Shown here: positions 1 through 8,998 of the stretch, piece by piece
Numbering within the stretch: position 1 is the first letter of the stretch
Layout of the letters: each line of letters starts with the position of its first letter
Source: Cyanocohniella sp. LLY
Lineage (GTDB): Bacteria; Cyanobacteriota; Cyanobacteriia; Cyanobacteriales; Nostocaceae
DNA: 64,000 nt
Direction of reading: 5' to 3'
NCBI GenBank assembly: GCA_022241785.1
Contig: JAKOMP010000003.1
Location: 1 to 64,000 of the forward strand
Notes under the pieces: model-generated
The model's input: only the letters and a program-made list of their open reading frames with translations
What the model was told of the DNA's origin: nothing
Databases searched by the model: none
Translations under genes and position numbers: made by a program

Positions 1-207
1 AAAGCTAAAAAATATTTCCCAAATAGCAACAATACTATTATTCGTTGGTTTGATGAAATTATTGCTTACTTTGATTATGGGACAACTAGTGGTGCTGTGG
101 AAGGTATCAATAACAAACTCAAGCTGATTAAACGCTCGGCTTATGGATTTAGAAACTTTGAAAACTTCCGAATTAGATGCTTGTTAAACTGGCATTTCAA
201 TTGTTAG
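1..207 (+). CDS. IS transposase, C-terminal part (ISL3-like), cut by window edge
   Basis: An open frame enters from the left edge and stops at 205-207. The 68 visible residues include the segment TTSGAVEGINNKLKLIKRSA and end in CLLNWHFNC. That block (the last DDE-domain glutamate followed by the N-N-K-L-K-x-I-K-R motif) is typical of ISL3-like transposase C-termini. The start, the first two catalytic aspartates and the terminal inverted repeat on the left are outside the window. Whether the element is intact cannot be judged. The family call is by motif only. Confidence 0.75.
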   Translation, partial: KAKKYFPNSNNTIIRWFDEIIAYFDYGTTSGAVEGINNKLKLIKRSAYGFRNFENFRIRCLLNWHFNC

Positions 208-245
208 TTTAGCATAATAAGTACTGAAGAGCCAAAATTTATTTC

Positions 246-293
246 GTAGTAAGCGACTCTAGCCCTTATTTGAGGACTAAAGTCCTCACTACA
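246..293. repeat. Hairpin-forming intergenic repeat
   Basis: The core at 272-287 is a perfect palindrome: GAGGACT, a two-base AA loop, then AGTCCTC. The flanks are GTAGT on the left and ACTAC on the right. Sequence of this kind is common between genes in Nostoc-like genomes. It lies between the transposase tail and the 3' end of the minus-strand gene at 394-3093. No T-run follows on either strand, so I do not call it a terminator. Confidence 0.45.
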
Positions 294-393
294 AACCTTT
301 AATTATTTACTACGCCGTCCTACTTATTCTTCTGGGGTGTAATAGCGGTTTGGTGTTAGTATCTGCATAAAATTTATCTCTATATAAAACAAT

Positions 394-3093
394 TTATTGA
401 GGGTAATTCTGGGCTAAAAATTCTTCAGCTTCTTTTTTCTTTTTAATTACTTTATCTAGGGTCGCTGCAAGTAAATCATCTAATATTTCTCGATATTGTG
501 GGCCCGGTTTATACCCTAATTGTTTTAAATCATTGCCATTTAATATTGGCTGTACATTCGTCAAACTTGTCAAATAATGCCATATCTGCCGCCTGATATT
601 TCGCTGACTTTGTAAGGCGATTAAAATCAGCATGGGTAAATCATAATTTCTGAGCAACTTCACTACTTGACTGGGACGCTGACACTGGGGTAATAATTCC
701 ATGACCTCAGTTTGGGATTTAGCTAAGTTTTGTAAACGTTTGATGCCATCTTCATGTAATTGTAAATTCTGAGCGACTTTGCCGCGATATTGGGGTGCTA
801 AGTGGGCAATTAACACTTCTAGGCGCATTTGCCAATGAATTAGAGTTAATTGGGGGTCAAATCGCTGTAAACAACGTTCTAATAATCGCAATTGTCGTAA
901 AAGTTCTGGGTTTAACTCTAGGCTAGGATGAATACACTTTAACGCCCCTAATTTATCGAGTAACTGTAAAGCCACTTGCCAATATGGGGCTTCTAGGATG
1001 TGTTTTAATTCTGTCTTCAGTCGAGTTTGCAGGGCTGGAGTTTTGGTATTGGTTTGGGCAGTGCGATCGTAAACGCCACTGTTAATGGCATAGTGAATAA
1101 ATTCTGTTGTTTGTGGTTCAATTGCAAATCCAAAACGCACAGCAAACCTAACACCACGATAAATGCGGGTGGGGTCTTCAATAAAGCTGTTGGCGTGTAA
1201 TACTCGAATGTGCTTGGCTTGTAAATCTAGTAACCCACCGAAGAAATCGAGTAATTCCCCCGCACGAGGTGAGGTGAGGCGTAAGGCTAGGGCGTTAATT
1301 GTAAAGTCACGACGATACAAATCTTGACGAATAGAACTAGCTTCAACTTCCGGATTGGCGGCTGGGTAAGGATAAAATTCTGTTCTAGCGGTGGCAATAT
1401 CTACCCACAATGAATCTAATTCTGGGTCTTTATGCCACAATAAAGCCGCAGTTTGAAAAGCCCCATGAATTTCTAAACGCGCACCTGGGTAAATTTCCTG
1501 GAGTGCTTTGGCTAATTCTACACCAGCCCCAACATCTGCTGTTTTATGAAAGCCATCAACTACCAAGTCAATATCGGAAATCATTAATGTCCCGGCGGCT
1601 GATTCTGCTAACAGCAAGTCCCGCACTGCACCGCCTACTAAATACAAATGCCAACCCCGTTTTTCAGCTGCTTGTGATGCTGTAGTGAGTAATTGCCACA
1701 ATTGAGGTGTGAGACGATTTTGTAATTCAGTCAGAGAGGGAAGTTTAACATCTATTTCCCCCATCTCTTCATCTCGCCATCTTCCTTCTTCATCAGCTTG
1801 ATGTAATTCTCGCAACACATCGGTACGAGTGACAATTCCGACTAATTGCCCTTGTTCTAAAACGGGTAAGCGCCCAATATCATAAGTCACCATCAGCGCT
1901 TCAATTTGCGGCAGGATGGTATCTAGTGTAATAGTTTTCAAATTTGTCGTCATATAGCCTTTAACTGGCGCATGACTAAATCCGTGGTGTAAAGCAATAT
2001 CAATATCCCGTCGGGAAATAATTCCGACTAATTGCCCTTGGGTATCCACTACAGATAAACCGGAGTGTCCATACCGTAATAAGATGCGCTGCGCTTCGGA
2101 AATGGTAGTATCTGGGCGAATGGTTCGCACTGGAGATGACATTAAATCCCTGGCTGTGGGGGGATGGGGAATTGAGGTTTTAATTCCTTCTAGAAGTTGT
2201 TGGACTATTTCTTGGGTATCGACTCCCCGTAAACTCAGCGATGTGGCTTGAGAATGCCCACCACCACCAAACTGTTCAAATAATACATTAAGATGTACGC
2301 CGGGAATTTGCGATCGCCCAATGACTGATAAACGTGAATCGTCTTGTCCGTGTGCGTTGGCTAAAAGTAAGGCATCAATTTCGGTTAATTCCATCAGTTG
2401 CGACGCTAAACTTGATAACCCTGGAACGAAATCTTCTGTTTTCAGTGTTACCCAACCAATAGTATATCCACGCAAACAAAAATACTCTAAATTTTCCAGC
2501 GCCTCGGTTAATAACTGCTGTAATTGTGGGGATAACCCAGGGTCAAGGTAAGTCGAAATTACCGACGAACTAACTCCTTGTTGCATCAACCAAGCCAAAG
2601 CTAAAGCATCCCGTGGGGTGGCACTATCAAAGGTTAGTGAGCCAGTATCAACGTGAATCCCTAAAGCCATAACTGTAGCTTGGGATGAATTCAGGGAAAT
2701 TTGCTGTTTTTGCAATTGTTCCACCATTAACGTTGTCGTGGCTCCTACCGCTTCAATGTAGGATTGTGTGGCGGGGATATCTAATTCTTGCCCTAAGTGA
2801 TGGTCATAAACTATGATCTCTTTTAGATGGGGTAAATCTAACCACTCAGCAGCTTTACCCAGGCGATCGCGCTGTTGTGTATCCACAACTGTGATAGAGC
2901 GAATTTTTTCGGGATTCACCGAACGTCTTTCAATGAGAGGATACTCATCTCGGTGCAACGCCAAAAAATCTCTGACGGGTGGATGTGCGCCACCGCTCAG
3001 GACAATCTTACTTCCTGGTAGTAGGCATGTTAGCCCGACTGCCGCCCCTAAAGCATCAAAATCAGCAGTTGTATGGCAAAGAATTAAGTCCAT
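394..3093 (-). CDS. DHH phosphoesterase - CBS pair - CCA tRNA nucleotidyltransferase fusion
   Basis: An 899-residue three-part protein. Residues about 1-310 are a DHH/DHHA1 phosphoesterase: [24 protein letters not shown] and a GGGGHSQA tail motif. Residues about 315-435 hold two CBS domains (repeated LVGIISRRD / LVGIVTRTD blocks). Residues about 465-899 are a class II poly(A) polymerase/tRNA nucleotidyltransferase with [16 protein letters not shown] and [11 protein letters not shown]. Fusions of this design occur in cyanobacteria and Aquifex, where CCA addition can be split between CC- and A-adding enzymes. Which activity this one has cannot be read by eye. The DHH part may act as a nanoRNase-type phosphodiesterase, and the CBS pair suggests adenine-nucleotide sensing; both are inference. 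The ATG at 3093 is followed directly by the DHH core, so the start is good. Confidence 0.9.
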   Translation of the reverse strand: MDLILCHTTADFDALGAAVGLTCLLPGSKIVLSGGAHPPVRDFLALHRDEYPLIERRSVNPEKIRSITVVDTQQRDRLGKAAEWLDLPHLKEIIVYDHHLGQELDIPATQSYIEAVGATTTLMVEQLQKQQISLNSSQATVMALGIHVDTGSLTFDSATPRDALALAWLMQQGVSSSVISTYLDPGLSPQLQQLLTEALENLEYFCLRGYTIGWVTLKTEDFVPGLSSLASQLMELTEIDALLLANAHGQDDSRLSVIGRSQIPGVHLNVLFEQFGGGGHSQATSLSLRGVDTQEIVQQLLEGIKTSIPHPPTARDLMSSPVRTIRPDTTISEAQRILLRYGHSGLSVVDTQGQLVGIISRRDIDIALHHGFSHAPVKGYMTTNLKTITLDTILPQIEALMVTYDIGRLPVLEQGQLVGIVTRTDVLRELHQADEEGRWRDEEMGEIDVKLPSLTELQNRLTPQLWQLLTTASQAAEKRGWHLYLVGGAVRDLLLAESAAGTLMISDIDLVVDGFHKTADVGAGVELAKALQEIYPGARLEIHGAFQTAALLWHKDPELDSLWVDIATARTEFYPYPAANPEVEASSIRQDLYRRDFTINALALRLTSPRAGELLDFFGGLLDLQAKHIRVLHANSFIEDPTRIYRGVRFAVRFGFAIEPQTTEFIHYAINSGVYDRTAQTNTKTPALQTRLKTELKHILEAPYWQVALQLLDKLGALKCIHPSLELNPELLRQLRLLERCLQRFDPQLTLIHWQMRLEVLIAHLAPQYRGKVAQNLQLHEDGIKRLQNLAKSQTEVMELLPQCQRPSQVVKLLRNYDLPMLILIALQSQRNIRRQIWHYLTSLTNVQPILNGNDLKQLGYKPGPQYREILDDLLAATLDKVIKKKKEAEEFLAQNYPQ

Positions 3094-3258
3094 AATTGTT
3101 AGTCAATAGTCCTTTGTTCACAATCCTAGTTCGTTGTGAGCGATTCATTTGACTATAGTGACGCGATTTCTGCTAGCTTAACAAATAAGGAAAAACTGTT
3201 AGTGTCATCCTTTAGGATATTCTATTTTTAGTATTGCGCTGTCTTGGGAGAAGCAAAA

Positions 3259-3447
3259 ATGACCATAATATTCCAATTCGCTTTAATAGCTCTTGTTGCC
3301 ATGTCTTTTGTTTTGGTAGTTGGCGTACCTGTTGCCTATGCTACCCCCCAAAATTGGGTGGAATCTAAAAAGCTTCTGTGGCTGGGTTCCGGAGTTTGGA
3401 TTGCTTTGGTACTGTTAGTTGGTGTATTAAACTTTTTTGTAGTTTAG
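3259..3447 (+). CDS. psbZ: Photosystem II reaction centre protein Z
   Basis: A 62-residue thylakoid protein with two membrane helices joined by a short polar loop ([10 protein letters not shown]), the usual length and pattern of PsbZ (Ycf9). PsbZ sits at the edge of the PSII core near CP43 and helps hold PSII supercomplexes together. An upstream in-frame TTG at 3244 would add five residues, but the ATG at 3259 is preceded by GGGAGAAG and gives the canonical N-terminus MTIIFQFAL, so I use 3259. ribH follows in the same direction, an arrangement I recall as common in cyanobacteria. Confidence 0.97.
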   Translation: MTIIFQFALIALVAMSFVLVVGVPVAYATPQNWVESKKLLWLGSGVWIALVLLVGVLNFFVV

Positions 3448-3505
3448 GCAATTTCACTTTCTTATACAGACAAATAGCATAGTGACTACAGGAGCAGAAG
3501 AGCCA

Positions 3506-3534
3506 AGAACAAGATTTGCTTGTTCTATTTACTT
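3506..3534 (+). terminator. Probable terminator after psbZ
   Basis: A perfect 8-bp stem (AGAACAAG at 3506-3513, CTTGTTCT at 3519-3526) with a five-base loop is followed by an A/T-rich stretch. It lies about 60 bases after the psbZ stop. The T-tract is interrupted, so termination may be partial and allow read-through into ribH. Confidence 0.5.
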
Positions 3535-3610
3535 AATTGTGCTCTCCTGCTCTTCCGCATTTAAAGAAGAAATGTATATTGGCCAGAGTTATATTTGATA
3601 AGAGGCAGTC

Positions 3611-4189
3611 ATGGCAGTTTTCGAGGGAACTTTTACACAAACGGAACCTTTGCGTTTAGCAGTGGTTATCGGTCGATTCAATGACCTGGTAACAGGCAAA
3701 CTGCTAGAGGGATGTCAAGATTGCTTGAAACGTCACGGTGTAGACCCAGACCCCCACGGTAATCAGGTGGACTATGTTTGGGTACCGGGAAGTTTTGAAG
3801 TGCCTCTCGTCGCTCGTCAACTAGCACTTTCCCATAATTATGATGCTGTAATTTGTTTGGGTGCAGTAATTCGTGGACAAACCCCCCATTTTGATTATGT
3901 ATCTGCTGAAGTATCTAAAGGCATTGCCGCCGCTAGTTTTCAAACAGGAGTACCGGTGATTTTCGGCATTTTGACAGTGGATACCATGCAGCAAGCATTA
4001 GAAAGAGCAGGTATTAAAGGTAATCATGGTTGGGATTACGCCATGAATGCCCTAGAAATGGCTAGTTTAATGCGGCAATTGCGCTCTAACCTCAATGAGT
4101 CATATACTCGGAATACACAATCTTTGCCAGCATCGTTTCAGGGTAACAGTTTAGGCAATTTAGCTACGGAGTCAGAAGAACTAGGCTGA
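3611..4189 (+). CDS. ribH: 6,7-dimethyl-8-ribityllumazine synthase
   Basis: A 192-residue protein matching lumazine synthase over its first ~160 residues. It catalyses the penultimate step of riboflavin synthesis, condensing the ribitylamino-pyrimidinedione with 3,4-dihydroxy-2-butanone 4-phosphate. Visible family blocks are [39 protein letters not shown] (substrate loop with the catalytic His) and [17 protein letters not shown]. Residues after ~165 form a polar tail beyond the usual ~155-residue core, as is common in cyanobacterial RibH. The ATG follows an AAGAGGCAG ribosome-binding site. Confidence 0.97.
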   Translation: MAVFEGTFTQTEPLRLAVVIGRFNDLVTGKLLEGCQDCLKRHGVDPDPHGNQVDYVWVPGSFEVPLVARQLALSHNYDAVICLGAVIRGQTPHFDYVSAEVSKGIAAASFQTGVPVIFGILTVDTMQQALERAGIKGNHGWDYAMNALEMASLMRQLRSNLNESYTRNTQSLPASFQGNSLGNLATESEELG

Positions 4190-4200
4190 GGCTTATCCTA

Positions 4201-4226
4201 AGTGCTGGGTAAATTGACTCAGCACT
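4201..4226. terminator. Hairpin between ribH and tRNA-Gly, possible terminator
   Basis: An inverted repeat with one mismatch (AGTGCTGGGT at 4201-4210 against ACTCAGCACT at 4217-4226, six-base loop) begins 12 bases after the ribH stop. It lacks a T-run on the plus strand, so it may be a stabilising 3' hairpin rather than a strong terminator. Confidence 0.4.
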
Positions 4227-4286
4227 GAAAAATTAGGGGTTGACAAACAAAAATAAATCTGAGAATATAGGGTTTACATGAGAAAT

Positions 4287-4358
4287 GCGGGTATAGCTCA
4301 GTGGTAGAGCGTCACCTTGCCAAGGTGAATGTCGCGCGTTCGAATCGCGTTACCCGCT
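4287..4358 (+). tRNA. tRNA-Gly (anticodon GCC)
   Basis: A 72-base cloverleaf. The acceptor stem is GCGGGTA with TACCCGC plus discriminator T. The D arm is GCTCAGTGGTAGAGC. The anticodon arm is TCACC-TTGCCAA-GGTGA with anticodon GCC at 4319-4321. The T arm is GCGCG-TTCGAAT-CGCGT. The 3' CCA is not encoded and must be added after transcription. Confidence 0.97.
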
Positions 4359-4359
4359 T

Positions 4360-4566
4360 GTGAAAAACCTAATATGCAAGTCAACAGTCCTGACTGCAAG
4401 TTTTGTGTTTGTAGTTGGTTTTTGTTTTGTAGGGTGTACTACACTTGATTCAAGGTGGCTGTTGTCAGGTGCAAAACATAGTTCAGTACTGAAGTTAGCC
4501 GCCATCTACCTGAAGAAAGAGTCACTGATTGATGTCGTGATTGGTGAAATATCACCGCAATCCTGA
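4360..4566 (+). CDS. Possible small exported or lipoprotein-like protein
   Basis: This 68-codon frame starts at a GTG two bases after the tRNA discriminator base, with no ribosome-binding site. The predicted product has a basic start (MKNLICK), a hydrophobic stretch and FVGCTTLD, which resembles a lipobox. I do not recognise a family. If real, it would be translated from a leaderless end left by tRNA 3' processing. It may equally be a chance frame. Confidence 0.3.
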   Translation: MKNLICKSTVLTASFVFVVGFCFVGCTTLDSRWLLSGAKHSSVLKLAAIYLKKESLIDVVIGEISPQS

Positions 4567-4911
4567 TTTAATCGTAAAAAGTTGATACTAATAGTAGTGA
4601 CCCCAAAAAATTAGGGTTTGCTGGTATCTGTTGCCCGTAGGTGCAGCCTTTCCAAAAAACTTGTGTTAGGAATGTTCGCCACGTAAGCTTAGAAGTGTAC
4701 CAGTTATGCCAGCACAGTAAATGCCCAAAAATCTAAATCACATGAACAGAAGTAGATTATTCAACAAAATTACCAGCACTCAAAAAAGACAAAAACAATG
4801 GTAATGGTTAGCTGTATCTAGCATTGGTAATCACCACAATGTTAGCATCGCTTTGGTATTGATAAAAAAGCTGATTAGAGATAAACCAAAACCCAGGCAT
4901 GGGCAAACGGT
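4567..4911. other. Intergenic region, nothing recognised
   Basis: These 345 bases separate the doubtful small ORF from the zinc-ribbon membrane protein gene. I see no tRNA, clear repeat or strong hairpin, and only short frames. It probably carries the promoter for the downstream genes. Confidence 0.5.
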
Positions 4912-5364
4912 TTGCTCACGCAACATAAAAAACACGCTCAAGTCAGTAGAACGCTTGTGCAACCTGCAAAACCAGAAAAAATTGACTTTAATAAGGAATA
5001 TCCCTGTCCTTGCCGTCGCAAAGGACAGCTAGTTCCCATTACCCTGACAGAAGCATTTGGTTGCGATCGCTGTCAACAAATCTTTGTAGTAGAAGATAAT
5101 GGTCATGTCCTAGAACAGCTTTCAACCACCTATCCCTACAAGCGAGCTTGGCGCTGGACAGGAAATAGTTGGCATATTGTGCCGACTCGGTTGGGAGAAA
5201 GCTATCTACCTATAGCGCTGGGCATTATTTTCGTGCTAGTGATTATATGGTTACCATTAGCACTGCGATTGGCAAATAGTTCCAGCATTATGGCTTGGGC
5301 GATGGTGGCGGTGCTGTTGGCTATTTTGCCAGCACTAATGGTCTGGCTTACCTACAGACGTTAA
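4912..5364 (+). CDS. Conserved hypothetical zinc-ribbon membrane protein
   Basis: About 150 residues. A Cys-rich N-terminal part (YPCPCRRKG followed by FGCDRCQQIF, a CxC...CxxC zinc-ribbon pattern) leads to a Trp-rich linker and two C-terminal membrane helices ending in WLTYRR. This resembles a conserved cyanobacterial protein of unknown function. The frame begins with a TTG and has no good ribosome-binding site, so the true start may be a little downstream. It ends four bases before the proA-like ATG, suggesting co-transcription. Confidence 0.7.
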   Translation: MLTQHKKHAQVSRTLVQPAKPEKIDFNKEYPCPCRRKGQLVPITLTEAFGCDRCQQIFVVEDNGHVLEQLSTTYPYKRAWRWTGNSWHIVPTRLGESYLPIALGIIFVLVIIWLPLALRLANSSSIMAWAMVAVLLAILPALMVWLTYRR

Positions 5365-5368
5365 TTCC

Positions 5369-6634
5369 ATGATCGTTGAAGTTTTAGATGATTACCCCGA
5401 ACCAATTACTAGCGCTCAACGCGCTTATCAAGCTTCCCTAAAATTGGGATTCACCAAGGGAGCAGACCGCAGTCGTGCTGTGTTGGCAATGGCTGAGGCT
5501 CTGGAAGGCTCATTTGACGACATTTTGGAAGCCAATACGTTGGATTTGGAAGCCAGCAAAGAAATGGCTGTACCAGAGTTAATTTTAGATTGGCTCAAGC
5601 TGACACCTACAAGGCTAGAAACCACAGTAGAAATTCTCCAAAGGTTGGGGGAACTATCAGACCCCCTACGGCGGGTGAGGAATGCGGACTATCAACTAGA
5701 AGATTCCCAAAGTTACACTCAGTTAATGCCTTTGGGTGTAATTGGCTTTATTTATGAAGCATTTCCCGATTTAGGGGCGATCGCAGCTGGTTTATCTATT
5801 AAAACTGGCAATAGTATTATTCTCAAGGGTAGTACAGAAGCGAGTCATTCCAACGAGGCGATCGCCAATGTCCTACAAAACGCCATTGAGGAAGTTGGTT
5901 TACCGTCAGGCTGTGTGGAACTAATTACAGCCGAACATGGTGCTTCCATTCGTGATTTAGTCACCCAAGACAAGTATGTAAATTTAGTCATACCCTACGG
6001 ACGTTCGAGCTTAGTCCAACAGGTGATGCGACAATCTACTTGTCCAGTCTTAAAATCAGCAATGGGTAACTGCTACCTCTACTGGTCACTCAACAGCAGC
6101 TTAGACATGATTCGCTGGATGATTATGGATAGCCATGAAAGCGAGCCAGACCAAGTAAACGCTATTGAAAAGGTACTAATTCATCGCCAAGCCTTACCGT
6201 CATCTTTAGCGGTGTTGTGGAACACGTTGAAGGAAAAAGGCTTTGAAATCAAAGGTGATGAAGAACTAGTAGAAGCTTTCCCCCACTTGCACCTAGTGAA
6301 AGAAGGCGAATGGGGTAGCGCTTACTTAACAAAAACCGTAGCCTTTAAACTGGTAGATAGTTTAGAAGATGCGATCGCTTGGATTAATCAACATAGTAGC
6401 GGTCATGCTGACTGTATTGTCACGGAATCTTATCAAGAAAGTCGCCAGTTTGCCTTGGGTGTTAATAGCGCTTCGACATATATAAACACTTCTCCACGTT
6501 TTTCGCGTAACCCTTCACGGGGAGACTCAGTATTTCTCGGTATGTCTAATCAAAAAGGACACCGCCGGGGATTTATTAGTTTGGAAACCCTAACCACGGT
6601 TAAACACATTGTTCAGGGGAATGGACGGTTTTAG
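5369..6634 (+). CDS. proA: Gamma-glutamyl phosphate reductase, divergent ProA paralogue
   Basis: A 421-residue aldehyde-dehydrogenase-fold protein that aligns by eye with ProA, the NADPH-dependent reductase of gamma-glutamyl phosphate in proline synthesis. Family blocks seen are LGVIGFIYEAFPD, ILKGSTEASHSN, the catalytic-Cys region MGNCYLYW (Cys235) and the C-terminal FISLETLTTVKHIV. The motif after the catalytic Cys departs from the usual GxCHxYVD form, and the region normally reading RPSACNA reads EPDQVNA here. Cyanobacteria can carry two ProA-like proteins, and this looks like the divergent type. Substrate identity is therefore less sure than fold and cofactor use. A GNAT gene follows 16 bases later. 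Confidence 0.8.
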   Translation: MIVEVLDDYPEPITSAQRAYQASLKLGFTKGADRSRAVLAMAEALEGSFDDILEANTLDLEASKEMAVPELILDWLKLTPTRLETTVEILQRLGELSDPLRRVRNADYQLEDSQSYTQLMPLGVIGFIYEAFPDLGAIAAGLSIKTGNSIILKGSTEASHSNEAIANVLQNAIEEVGLPSGCVELITAEHGASIRDLVTQDKYVNLVIPYGRSSLVQQVMRQSTCPVLKSAMGNCYLYWSLNSSLDMIRWMIMDSHESEPDQVNAIEKVLIHRQALPSSLAVLWNTLKEKGFEIKGDEELVEAFPHLHLVKEGEWGSAYLTKTVAFKLVDSLEDAIAWINQHSSGHADCIVTESYQESRQFALGVNSASTYINTSPRFSRNPSRGDSVFLGMSNQKGHRRGFISLETLTTVKHIVQGNGRF

Positions 6635-6650
6635 CCGTGGAGAATTTTAA

Positions 6651-7118
6651 ATGATTGTGCCACAAATAGTAATCACCCCTGAAAATCCCACTTGTTCTGC
6701 TATTCAGGAATTAATTGGGGAACTGGATAATTATTTAGCGGCTCTTTATCCTCCTGAGAGTAATCACGTTCTTGATATTTCTGCTCTACTTCATCAATCG
6801 GTCACTATTTTCCTTGCCAGATTAGACAATGAACCAGTTGGCTGTGGAGCTTTAAAATATTTTCCAGAGGGTTACGCAGAAGTGAAGCGTATGTATACAA
6901 AACCCAGTTTTAGAGGGAAAGGAATTGGCAAAAAAATCCTGAATCAAATAGAACTAACCGCAAAGCAAGCGAATATTTATACGCTGCGTATAGAAACAGG
7001 TATCTATCAACCAGAAGCCATTGGACTATATGAAAAACTTGGTTTTTATAGAATACCTCCATTTGGATATTATCAACCAGATCCATTAAGTCTTTTCTTA
7101 GAAAAACGCCTTGTCTAG
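6651..7118 (+). CDS. GNAT family N-acetyltransferase
   Basis: A 155-residue protein with the GNAT core. VGCGALKYF and VKRMYTKPSFRGKGIGKKIL contain the acetyl-CoA pyrophosphate-binding R-G-K-G-I-G loop, and LRIETGIYQPEAIGLYEKLGF is motif B. The acceptor substrate is unknown. It starts 16 bases after the proA-like gene, so it may be the last gene of that operon. A link with amino-acid metabolism is inference only. Confidence 0.88.
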   Translation: MIVPQIVITPENPTCSAIQELIGELDNYLAALYPPESNHVLDISALLHQSVTIFLARLDNEPVGCGALKYFPEGYAEVKRMYTKPSFRGKGIGKKILNQIELTAKQANIYTLRIETGIYQPEAIGLYEKLGFYRIPPFGYYQPDPLSLFLEKRLV

Positions 7119-7197
7119 TTTCCGAGATGCAATTGCTATAATTCCTGCAAGCAACATATTTTTGTAGTCCTATGTGGCGATAATTACAACTCAGTTG

Positions 7198-8220
7198 TTA
7201 CTGAAATAATCCACGCACAGTTACGAGATAAACCGCAAAAGTCCCTAACCAATGACTACTGGAATAATGTTCATCCGCGACATCGATTAGCCCAAACTGA
7301 CGATGTAAATCAGCAGCACAACGAAGTACATTAACTCGAAAATCATCAATCGGCAGCCCTGAAATTATACCTTCAAGCATCCAAGCACGACTAATATTAA
7401 GTCCCCGAAAATGAGATTGTAAAAAGTCGTTAGGATTAGTGACTTTTACAGGTGGTAACCAGTTTCCCTTTTGTTCAGTAAGTAACTGAGGGAGAAAATT
7501 AGTCAGCCAATTAGCAAAATCTATTGGTGAAAGAACTCGTCGCATCAGATCAGCTTCAGCCAGTCCAGGGGAGACAAAATCATAGCCTAGTGGCTCGAAA
7601 TGCAATGGATAGTTCTGATCATTCAAATAGAATTTAATTGCCTTACTTGCAATCTGGTTGGTAAAGTTTTCATTATTCGTGATGTCTGACCAATCTAGCG
7701 CCATACCTAGTGGTAATGCTGTGTTAAAGTGCGCTCCTGTACGATCTGGAAGTTCCAGGCTTTGCAACCAGCATTGGAAATTACTTGCAACCAAAGTTTC
7801 TAGAGGTTCCAACACAGCTAGCCATTTTTTGGCTTCGGGATCAACCCATTCACGTAATTCCCCAGTGAGTTGTAATAGCCATGCAAAACCGTAAGGACAT
7901 TCAAAAAAGGGGTGTCGCTTAAAATAGGCAATTTCACCTTGAATTTTCTGTGGGGTGAAGCTGAGTGCTAATGCTTCCCTCACTGTTGTCTGAAAATCAC
8001 CTTGAGGAAAATAACGAGCTAAACGTGCAAGTAACCAATGTCCATGTACGGCTGAATGCCAATCTAAACAACCATAAAAAGCTGGTGTTAGTTTGCGCGG
8101 TGGCTTAATATCTTCATCACTGTTCAACCAGAAGATATTGTTATGTGGATACTCTTGACTGATGCAATTTAACACCAATTGAACAAACTTTGCTGCGATC
8201 GTTACGTCCAATTCCATCAT
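7198..8220 (-). CDS. DUF2891 family protein
   Basis: A 340-residue soluble protein. Its TPAFYGCLDWHSAVHGHW block and later FFECPYGFAWLL are what I remember as the signature of DUF2891. Repeated helical hairpins with conserved Trp/His suggest an alpha/alpha-barrel fold, possibly acting on carbohydrate, but no activity is established to my knowledge. The start could be either of two adjacent ATGs (8220 or 8217). It is transcribed in the same direction as, and downstream of, the VapBC-like pair. Confidence 0.75.
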   Translation of the reverse strand: MMELDVTIAAKFVQLVLNCISQEYPHNNIFWLNSDEDIKPPRKLTPAFYGCLDWHSAVHGHWLLARLARYFPQGDFQTTVREALALSFTPQKIQGEIAYFKRHPFFECPYGFAWLLQLTGELREWVDPEAKKWLAVLEPLETLVASNFQCWLQSLELPDRTGAHFNTALPLGMALDWSDITNNENFTNQIASKAIKFYLNDQNYPLHFEPLGYDFVSPGLAEADLMRRVLSPIDFANWLTNFLPQLLTEQKGNWLPPVKVTNPNDFLQSHFRGLNISRAWMLEGIISGLPIDDFRVNVLRCAADLHRQFGLIDVADEHYSSSHWLGTFAVYLVTVRGLFQ

Positions 8221-8269
8221 GGTTTAATTCTAGAATAACTCTAATATTTCTGGGAACTTGGAACTGCAA

Positions 8270-8698
8270 TTAAGGAACTAGCTCAAAGCCTATGTTTACA
8301 TGAGTGAAGTGAGCATCTTGAGTAAGGATTGTTGTAATTTTACATTCTTGCATAACAAGCATTGAGGTCAAGTCAGTAAAAGAAATCAGGGGCTTATCGA
8401 GAAACTTAGAACGGAGTACTTGGGTTTGAGCAAAGCGTTCTTCAGTAATGCGAATTAAATAAAAGTTATCGGACAAAAACGCTGACAGCAGTGCTTTCAT
8501 AGATTGGTCAGCCCTCGGTGCAGGGAGTCGGCGAAAAAAGAAAGTGAATGTTTCGTCGAGAATGTAGTCAGTTGTATAAATTTGTCCATTTTGAGCAATG
8601 GCACGTTGGTAAGCTTGTGTAGCTTCATTATGATAGCGTTCACCTTTGTCGTGGAGCCTAAGCCAACCCCAAGTATCAATAAAAAGCTTAGTCGCCAT
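8270..8698 (-). CDS. PIN-domain toxin (VapC type)
   Basis: A 142-residue PIN-domain ribonuclease candidate. Acidic residues expected for metal binding are visible in KLFIDTWGW, ILDETFTFF, FTDLTSM and the C-terminal LTQDAHF. VapC toxins cleave tRNA or rRNA when released from their antitoxin. I use the ATG at 8698, which overlaps the end of the upstream antitoxin frame by 11 bases; starting upstream would only add four residues. The overlap indicates translational coupling. Confidence 0.85.
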   Translation of the reverse strand: MATKLFIDTWGWLRLHDKGERYHNEATQAYQRAIAQNGQIYTTDYILDETFTFFFRRLPAPRADQSMKALLSAFLSDNFYLIRITEERFAQTQVLRSKFLDKPLISFTDLTSMLVMQECKITTILTQDAHFTHVNIGFELVP

Positions 8699-8900
8699 AC
8701 AGTTCATCATCTAAGTTGGCTGCCAGGGAGCCGTAAGATACTGCGCCAATAAAGTTTACCAGGGGATCACTACTGGAACTAGGTAGATTCTGGTTCTGGG
8801 GATTTTTGGAAGCAAGCTGTTGAACATACCGCAATACGTCTACAAGGTGCTGTTCTGGCAGTTGTTCAATCGCTTCAAAAATAGCTTGTTTTGTTGTCAT
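8688..8900 (-). CDS. Antitoxin partner of the PIN toxin (DUF2281-like)
   Basis: A 70-residue acidic protein starting MTTKQAIFEAIEQLPEQ, followed by a helix with LVDVLRYVQQLA and an acidic tail (LDDELYGD). Small helical antitoxins of this look often precede PIN toxins in cyanobacteria. The C-terminal part would be the toxin-wrapping segment. No DNA-binding motif is obvious. The family name is tentative; the pairing rests on the overlap with the downstream toxin gene. Confidence 0.75.
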   Translation of the reverse strand: MTTKQAIFEAIEQLPEQHLVDVLRYVQQLASKNPQNQNLPSSSSDPLVNFIGAVSYGSLAANLDDELYGD

Positions 8901-8998
8901 AGTAATGATATGGTGTTGCTTTTTTTATCAAAATAGGTTCTTCATTTTTATATAATTTGATAATTTTTGAATATACTCGTAATTCTTAGGGAGTTTAA

